Source of the DNA: Candidatus Sumerlaeota bacterium | GTDB taxonomy: Bacteria > UBP6 > UBA1177 | Assembly (NCBI GenBank): GCA_007136595.1 | Contig: SLGQ01000339.1 | Span: 1 to 10,502 of the forward strand | Reading direction: 5' to 3' | Length of the DNA stretch: 10,502 nucleotides | Shown: piece by piece, positions 6,170 through 10,502 of the stretch | How the letters are laid out: the number at the start of each line of letters is the position of its first letter | Numbering within the stretch: the stretch's first letter is position 1 | Position numbers and translations under genes: made by a program | Notes under the pieces: generated by a model | What the model was told of the DNA's origin: nothing | The model's input: the letters and a program-made list of their open reading frames with translations, nothing else | The model's database searches: none

Positions 6170-8347
6170 ATGAAATTTTTTTTGATCTTTCTAATAATAA
6201 TGACCTTTTCATGTCTTTCTGCTGAGGAAAAAAAAGAAGAAGATCTCATTAAAATTGACGAAGATATTGTTGAAATGGAAGATTATGAAATTGTAGTAAC
6301 AGGCAGAAAAAGGGAAGAAAAACAATTTGATGCAAACAGGGCTATAAGTTCAGTAAAATCTGAAGAGATAAGAGCGGAAGCAAAAGGGACTCTTCCCGAT
6401 GCAATTGACAATGTTGAAGGGGCTTTTGTCCAGAAAACAAACACAGGTGGCGGAAGCCCGATCTTAAGAGGGTTGATAGGTCCGCAGGTTTTGATAACAA
6501 TTGACGGGATCAGATTTAATAACTCTGTCTATAGGACAGGTCCTGTTCAGTATCTTAATCTTATTGATCCTTATTCTCTTGAAAGAATAGAGGTTATGAA
6601 AGGTCCGGGGTCTGTTCTTTACGGAAGTGACGCGATGGGTGGGGTAATAAACCTTTCTCCCGTGAGTCCTTCAGAGTTTAGAAAAACAGAAGAGTTTGAT
6701 TATGCCGCCAATCTTTTTGGAAAATTCGGCAGTGCCGACCTGAGTGGTGTGGGTCATGCCCACGGAGGTGTCGGATACAAAGGTTTTGGAGCAAAAGCAG
6801 GAGTTACATACAAATATTTCAATAATCTCAGATCGGGCGGAGATCCGTGGAATGGCAAAATGGATGGTCTTAAAAAAGGAGAACAACCCTGGACCGGATA
6901 TGATAATCTCTCACTTTTCTCAAATCTTGAATACAATTTCCCGGGCATGAGAGGATGGAGAGTCAGTGCGGTTTATTTACACAGCAATATTGATGATGCC
7001 GGAAGAACAGACAGGGTTTTAAACAGTAGAGGAGAGATAGCATCAAGCCCCTCACTTACAGTTTATGACAACACATCTCATTTTGCCTATGCAAGACTTA
7101 ATATGAATATTTCGCCACTTTCCACAAGAGGAGAAGCCACTTTTTCCTATCAGAATTTTTTTGAAAGAGCAGACGCCATTCCTCTTGACAGTGAAGATCT
7201 GAATAGAAGAATGTCTGTTTCCAGAGATGAAGTGACAGTTGATACAATAGGGGCGGACCTTAAATTTCAAACAAGTCTCTTAAAAGGTTTCTGGAATCTG
7301 AATTATGGCGGTTCATTTTATCACGATATGATAGATTCACTTAGAAAAACTGACAGCGAAAACAGCGGAGTTTTCACAAAAAGTGACGAAACTCCCTATC
7401 CTGAGGGTTCAACTTACAGTAATTTCGGACTCTATCTTTATAATGAACTTACTCTTTGGTATAAAAATAAACAAAGTGCCGCACTTGATTTCGGATACAG
7501 ATTCCATGGATTCAGAGGCGGTGCTCCTGAAAGAGGAGACCTTGAAAAAGTTGACATTTCAAATTACGGGCATGTTTTTTCCGCTTCTTTACAGTATTTA
7601 TATGAAGAAAAAGTCAATGTTGCTTTTTCATTTTCTCAGGGATACCGTGCTCCTAATTTTAATGAAGCTGTACTTCTTGGAGATACCGGTAAACTTTTTC
7701 ATATTCCGAACAATGATCTTGATCCGGAATATTCAAATACATTTGAATTGCTTCTCAATCTTAAAAACGAAAGAGCTTTCGTCGGAGGAGCGGCATACAT
7801 AACTTTGATAGAAGATATAATAATCCGTGAAAATTCTACATGGAAAGGGGAGTCTGAGTACGGCGGAAAACCTGTTGCAAGGAATGTGAACGGTAAAAAC
7901 GCTAAACTTTACGGAATTGAAGGAAATACCGGGGTAGAGCTTCCTGCCGGTTTTTTTGTAAGTGGTAAAGGGAGCTATGTCAAAGGATGGAAAACTATTG
8001 ATAGCGGCACAGTTCCATACACAAGAATACCTCCGTTAATGGGAGAAGTTAAACTCAGATGGAATGCACCTGTTTTTTATAAGACAAAAACTTATATCGA
8101 AACCTTTGTCAGAGGTGCAGACAGACAGGATAGGTTGTCTCCAGAAGACATCAGCGACAATAGAATCCCCGAAGATGGAACCCCCGCATGGTGGACACTT
8201 AACTTCAGAGCCGGAGCCAATTTCAAAGAAAACTACAGACTGAATCTTTCATTTGAAAATGTTTTAAACAGACAATACAAATATCACGCCTCAGGAATTT
8301 ATGCTCCCGGATTCAACTTCTCAGCAAGTCTTGATATAGATATATGA
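6170..8347 (+). CDS. TonB-dependent outer-membrane receptor
   Basis: A 725-residue receptor starting 21 bp after the phosphatase stop, with CAGGAG seven bases before ATG 6170, so probably co-transcribed. A signal peptide ends near LSA/EE (residue 18). A TonB-box-like segment, EDYEIVVTGRK, is at 37-47. The plug domain (about 53-165) contains the family's GGGSPILRGLIGPQVLITIDG element at about 93-113, a variant of the usual SxRG...VLVLIDG, and the IEVMKGPGSVLYGSDAMGGVIN element at 140-161. The rest is a beta-barrel with FSQGYRAPNFNE-type sequence typical of this family and the late motif LNLSFENVLNRQYKYH. It would import a ligand across the outer membrane using TonB-ExbBD energy; none of those partner genes is in the window. 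The plug resembles receptors of the siderophore, heme and cobalamin type, but the ligand cannot be read from sequence. The position suggests a phosphorus-related substrate, or a metal needed by the phosphatase. The chain ends in Ile rather than the usual aromatic residue. Confidence 0.9.
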   Translation: MKFFLIFLIIMTFSCLSAEEKKEEDLIKIDEDIVEMEDYEIVVTGRKREEKQFDANRAISSVKSEEIRAEAKGTLPDAIDNVEGAFVQKTNTGGGSPILRGLIGPQVLITIDGIRFNNSVYRTGPVQYLNLIDPYSLERIEVMKGPGSVLYGSDAMGGVINLSPVSPSEFRKTEEFDYAANLFGKFGSADLSGVGHAHGGVGYKGFGAKAGVTYKYFNNLRSGGDPWNGKMDGLKKGEQPWTGYDNLSLFSNLEYNFPGMRGWRVSAVYLHSNIDDAGRTDRVLNSRGEIASSPSLTVYDNTSHFAYARLNMNISPLSTRGEATFSYQNFFERADAIPLDSEDLNRRMSVSRDEVTVDTIGADLKFQTSLLKGFWNLNYGGSFYHDMIDSLRKTDSENSGVFTKSDETPYPEGSTYSNFGLYLYNELTLWYKNKQSAALDFGYRFHGFRGGAPERGDLEKVDISNYGHVFSASLQYLYEEKVNVAFSFSQGYRAPNFNEAVLLGDTGKLFHIPNNDLDPEYSNTFELLLNLKNERAFVGGAAYITLIEDIIIRENSTWKGESEYGGKPVARNVNGKNAKLYGIEGNTGVELPAGFFVSGKGSYVKGWKTIDSGTVPYTRIPPLMGEVKLRWNAPVFYKTKTYIETFVRGADRQDRLSPEDISDNRIPEDGTPAWWTLNFRAGANFKENYRLNLSFENVLNRQYKYHASGIYAPGFNFSASLDIDI

Positions 8348-8389
8348 TGATCTGTTGAAAATCCTGGTTTTTTTAAACAAGCCTTATTC

Positions 8390-8423
8390 GGATTACATAT
8401 CTTCCCAGTCCAAGTCGTAATCC
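8390..8423. repeat. 7-bp inverted repeat between convergent genes
   Basis: GGATTAC (8390-8396) and GTAATCC (8417-8423) are perfect inverted copies with a 20-nt loop, in the 118-bp gap between the TonB receptor and the abiEi gene. No T-run follows on either strand, so it is not a convincing terminator. It could be chance, or a weak hairpin. No clear rho-independent terminator is visible for either gene here. Confidence 0.3.
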
Positions 8424-8433
8424 TCATAGCATC

Positions 8434-8469
8434 TTACTGTCCCTGTTGGCCGTTTTTTATTTCTTTCAT
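8434..8469 (-). pseudogene. Possible remnant of an abiEii-type toxin start
   Basis: An ATG overlaps the abiEi stop as ATGA, the usual coupling in AbiE toxin-antitoxin operons. It reads MKEIKNGQQGQ and then a stop. The opening MKEIKN resembles the start of AbiEii nucleotidyltransferases as I remember them, but only six residues match. No long reading frame follows before the convergent TonB gene. It may be the stump of a deleted toxin gene, or chance. Confidence 0.3.
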
Positions 8470-9062
8470 AATATTGCCTCAAGGTATGGGCGGATAACGG
8501 AACCGACTCTGCAAATTTCGGCGGCTTTCATAATTTCATCTACTGTTGTTTTTCGGGCAATGACAGTTTCTTTCAGTGCTTCGATTGCAACATCAAGACC
8601 AATCTTGTTTCTAAATTTAAAACCGTCGGCAACAGTTTTTGCAATATTATAAACCTTTATTTGAACACCGTTTATCTTATGTTCCTCAATTCCAAAATCA
8701 AAAGCTCTGCCAGAGACAACAGTTACATTCACATGTGGAAAATCATATTTGGGAACCCATGATCCTCTCTTTACTGCAATCCAGACTTCATGCGGAAGCT
8801 GTGTCGTAATGCCATGAAAGGAAAGTGCTGAAACAAGGCATATAATCGAATCCGGCGACATTTTTGAGACTTCTATCAGCGAAAGATGTTCGGAAAATTC
8901 AGCGTTCGGCACTGAATAAAGACCTCTGTTCTGGCGAACAAGAAGCCCTTCGTTACACATCTGATATATAATATTTCTGTTAAGACCTTCCTTTTCAACA
9001 TCAGATGCTGTAACCATCCCTTTTTTCTTAATAAGTTTTAGTATCTTTTCCTTGTTTTTCAC
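8466..9062 (-). CDS. AbiEi-family antitoxin / transcriptional regulator of type IV toxin-antitoxin systems
   Basis: I chose the GTG at 9062 because a strong GGAGGT lies four bases before it; an in-frame GTG at 9089 has no such site and falls in the promoter. The 198-residue product has an N-terminal winged helix of the AbiEi type (about 1-52), with TASDVEKEGLNRNIIYQMCNEG as recognition region and LVRQNRGLYSVP as wing. An AbiEi core follows, with the SALSFHGITTQLP segment at 78-90, EVWIAVKRGSW at 92-102, and an ending of the usual form ICRVGSVIRPYLEAIL. Known AbiEi proteins repress their own operon and counter the AbiEii nucleotidyltransferase toxin, often in phage defence. Here no intact toxin follows, so this looks like an orphan antitoxin. 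It could still act as a regulator, or protect against a toxin encoded elsewhere. Its placement beside metabolic genes suggests insertion of a small mobile unit. Confidence 0.85.
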   Translation of the reverse strand: MKNKEKILKLIKKKGMVTASDVEKEGLNRNIIYQMCNEGLLVRQNRGLYSVPNAEFSEHLSLIEVSKMSPDSIICLVSALSFHGITTQLPHEVWIAVKRGSWVPKYDFPHVNVTVVSGRAFDFGIEEHKINGVQIKVYNIAKTVADGFKFRNKIGLDVAIEALKETVIARKTTVDEIMKAAEICRVGSVIRPYLEAIL

Positions 9063-9066
9063 AAAA

Positions 9067-9116
9067 ACCTCCGAGCAATACCTATACACTTATAATTAAC
9101 CGTCTAGAAATTGCAA
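9067..9116 (-). promoter_or_regulatory. Likely sigma-70-type promoter and ribosome binding site of the abiEi gene
   Basis: On the minus strand, TTGCAA (9116-9111) and TATAAG (9094-9089) are separated by 16 bp, giving a plausible -35/-10 pair. Transcription would start near 9082, about 20 bases before the GTG start. GGAGGT (9072-9067) is a strong ribosome binding site that decides the start at 9062. The gene therefore seems to have its own promoter, independent of the upstream kinase gene. Confidence 0.5.
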
Positions 9117-9141
9117 GTTATTTTCATAAATATATTTCCTG

Positions 9142-9164
9142 AAAAAATAAAACTCAGTTTTTTT
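9142..9164 (-). terminator. Weak A/T-rich hairpin after the kinase gene
   Basis: Reading the minus strand, AAAAC-TGA-GTTTT forms a short stem preceded by A and followed by a T-rich run, about 50 bases after the kinase stop. It could end kinase transcription, but the stem has only one G-C pair, so efficiency is doubtful. Confidence 0.3.
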
Positions 9165-9216
9165 GTGCTATTTAAGGGTTGTTGGAGTAATAGCTAAAAA
9201 ATAAACACCGGGCAAC

Positions 9217-10502
9217 CTATTCTCTTGGAATAGTTATTGAAAAGGTGCTTCCTTTTCCCGGAGTGCTTTCAACTTCCACAACACCGTGATGTGACTGAGC
9301 GATATGTTTTACAATTGCAAGACCAAGTCCGGTTCCGCCGAGTTTCCTGCTTCTTGCTTTATCAACTCTGTAAAACCTTTCAAAAAGTCTGTCAAGATGC
9401 TCTTTTTCTATTCCGCAACCGTGATCTTTTACTTTTACCGTTATATTGTCATCAATTTTCTGAGCTGAAACTTCAACTTTTGAGCCTGATTCGCTATATT
9501 TAACAGCATTATCAATAAGGTTGAGAACTGCCTGTTCAAAAAGTCTGGGGTTTATTTTTGCAGAAAGTTTTTCAGGACAATCGACCTCAATTTCAACTTC
9601 CATCTGGGAGGCAAGTCTTGAAACTGTTGTTACGGCGTTTGAAATGACAGGCAATATAAGATGGGGAACCATCTCAACACTGCTGTTACCGTTTTCCCGC
9701 TCTATCTTTGAAAGACAAAGGAGATCCTCTATAATACTGCTTAATCTTTCAGTCTGTCTTGAGATGATCGCAAGAAATTCAAGGGCATTTTCCTTGTCAT
9801 CAATAGCACCGTCCCTGAGAGTTTCAATGTAACCTTTAATGCTTGTGATAGGTGTTTTAAGTTCATGACTTACATTTGCAACAAATTCTTTTCTAATGTT
9901 TTCAAGTCTTGCAAGCTCGTTTCTCTGTTTTGTTATGGTGTCTATCCTGTATTTAAGCTCAGTTGCCATCTGATTCATATTTTCAGAAAGCTTTGCAAAC
10001 TCATAAGCTCCTGCAACATGAAGCTTTTCATCAAGTTTGCCCTCGGAAAAAAGTTCAACACCTGAAAGAATATTTTTGACTGGCTTGATAACAAACATTG
10101 AAAACATAAATGAAAAAAGTATTGCAATAAAAGCTGTGAGAAACCCCGCAATAATAAATTTCAGCATCACAGGTTTCAATGTTTCAACAAGAGTGAGGGA
10201 CGGCAGAGAAGTTCTTGCAACTCCTTCAATAACACCATCCTTGAAAAGAGGTATTGCAACATAGAGCATCTCTTTGTTTAAAGTTGAAGAGTATCTTGAA
10301 GAAACTCCTGTCTCACCCTCCAAAGCTGAAATTATTTCAGGTCTGTCAGAATGGTTTTCCATCTTTCTTATATCTTCCTTCGAATCTGCAATGACAACGC
10401 CGTCAGGCATTATAAGGGTTATTCTTGTTCCAATATCTTTGCCGGTTTTTTTGAAGATGGAGTCAATTTTTGAAAGACCGTCTTTTTTCTCCCTTAAATA
10501 AT
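9217..10502 (-). CDS. PhoR-like sensor histidine kinase (N-terminus missing)
   Basis: The frame is open to the right edge, so the first membrane segment and true start lie outside. Numbering is from the first internal Met (10410). Visible parts are: the end of an extracytoplasmic sensor region with DGVVIADS and the MENHSDRPEI element typical of PhoR-like kinases; a membrane helix at about 81-108; a HAMP linker (109-160); a dimerisation/phosphoacceptor domain with FVANVSHELKTPITSIKGYIETLRDG (His182); and an HATPase with N box NLIDNAVKY (Asn301), G1 DHGCGI (329-334), F box FERFYRVD and G2 GGTGLGL (358-364). All key residues are intact. There is no PAS domain between HAMP and the His box. It would autophosphorylate and pass phosphate to an OmpR/PhoB-type regulator, probably encoded just beyond the edge. 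The phosphate assignment rests on H-box similarity and on the neighbouring genes; another envelope signal is possible. Confidence 0.85.
   Translation of the reverse strand, partial: YLREKKDGLSKIDSIFKKTGKDIGTRITLIMPDGVVIADSKEDIRKMENHSDRPEIISALEGETGVSSRYSSTLNKEMLYVAIPLFKDGVIEGVARTSLPSLTLVETLKPVMLKFIIAGFLTAFIAILFSFMFSMFVIKPVKNILSGVELFSEGKLDEKLHVAGAYEFAKLSENMNQMATELKYRIDTITKQRNELARLENIRKEFVANVSHELKTPITSIKGYIETLRDGAIDDKENALEFLAIISRQTERLSSIIEDLLCLSKIERENGNSSVEMVPHLILPVISNAVTTVSRLASQMEVEIEVDCPEKLSAKINPRLFEQAVLNLIDNAVKYSESGSKVEVSAQKIDDNITVKVKDHGCGIEKEHLDRLFERFYRVDKARSRKLGGTGLGLAIVKHIAQSHHGVVEVESTPGKGSTFSITIPRE

Overview
The window looks like a piece of chromosome from a diderm, fairly AT-rich bacterium, probably an uncultivated one. 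Two lipoprotein signal peptides, an outer-membrane porin and a TonB-dependent receptor establish the two-membrane envelope. One surface protein carries NTG/DTG linker repeats and two CGNGIVE-type cysteine-rich repeats. The first protein has a thrombospondin type 3-like segment and ends in GCGC. These features are common in Myxococcota and other deltaproteobacterial-type lineages, but the taxonomic guess is weak.

Layout. Positions 1-8347 hold five genes on the plus strand: a 5'-truncated zinc-phospholipase-C/Het-C-like protein, an ankyrin-repeat lipoprotein, an OprP/OprO-like phosphate-selective porin, a lipoprotein of the purple acid phosphatase type, and a TonB-dependent receptor. The last three are closely packed and look like one transcription unit. 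On the minus strand lie an AbiEi-type antitoxin gene (8466-9062) and, at the right edge, most of a PhoR-like sensor histidine kinase (9217 to the window end, N-terminus missing). A toxin gene seems to be missing beside the antitoxin: only a possible start overlapping the abiEi stop remains, followed by a stop after 11 codons.

The most interesting signal is regulatory. Two arrays of four hexamers repeated every 11 bp (1660-1698 and 2627-2665) precede the ankyrin lipoprotein gene and the porin gene. Their hexamers resemble the TT(A/C/T)ACA repeats bound by PhoP/PhoB-family regulators. The two arrays share hexamer order and 19 of 24 hexamer bases, and each is followed by a possible -10 box and then by a gene start about 50 bp downstream of the array.

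Taken together, the genes suggest a phosphate-starvation module. A PhoR-like kinase would sense limitation and a partner regulator, not in the window, would bind the two arrays. The phosphatase would release phosphate from organic esters, the porin would let it cross the outer membrane, and the TonB receptor would import an unidentified ligand. The upstream phospholipase-like protein fits the same theme but lies before the first array. The functional link is inference from family membership, gene order and the repeat arrays.
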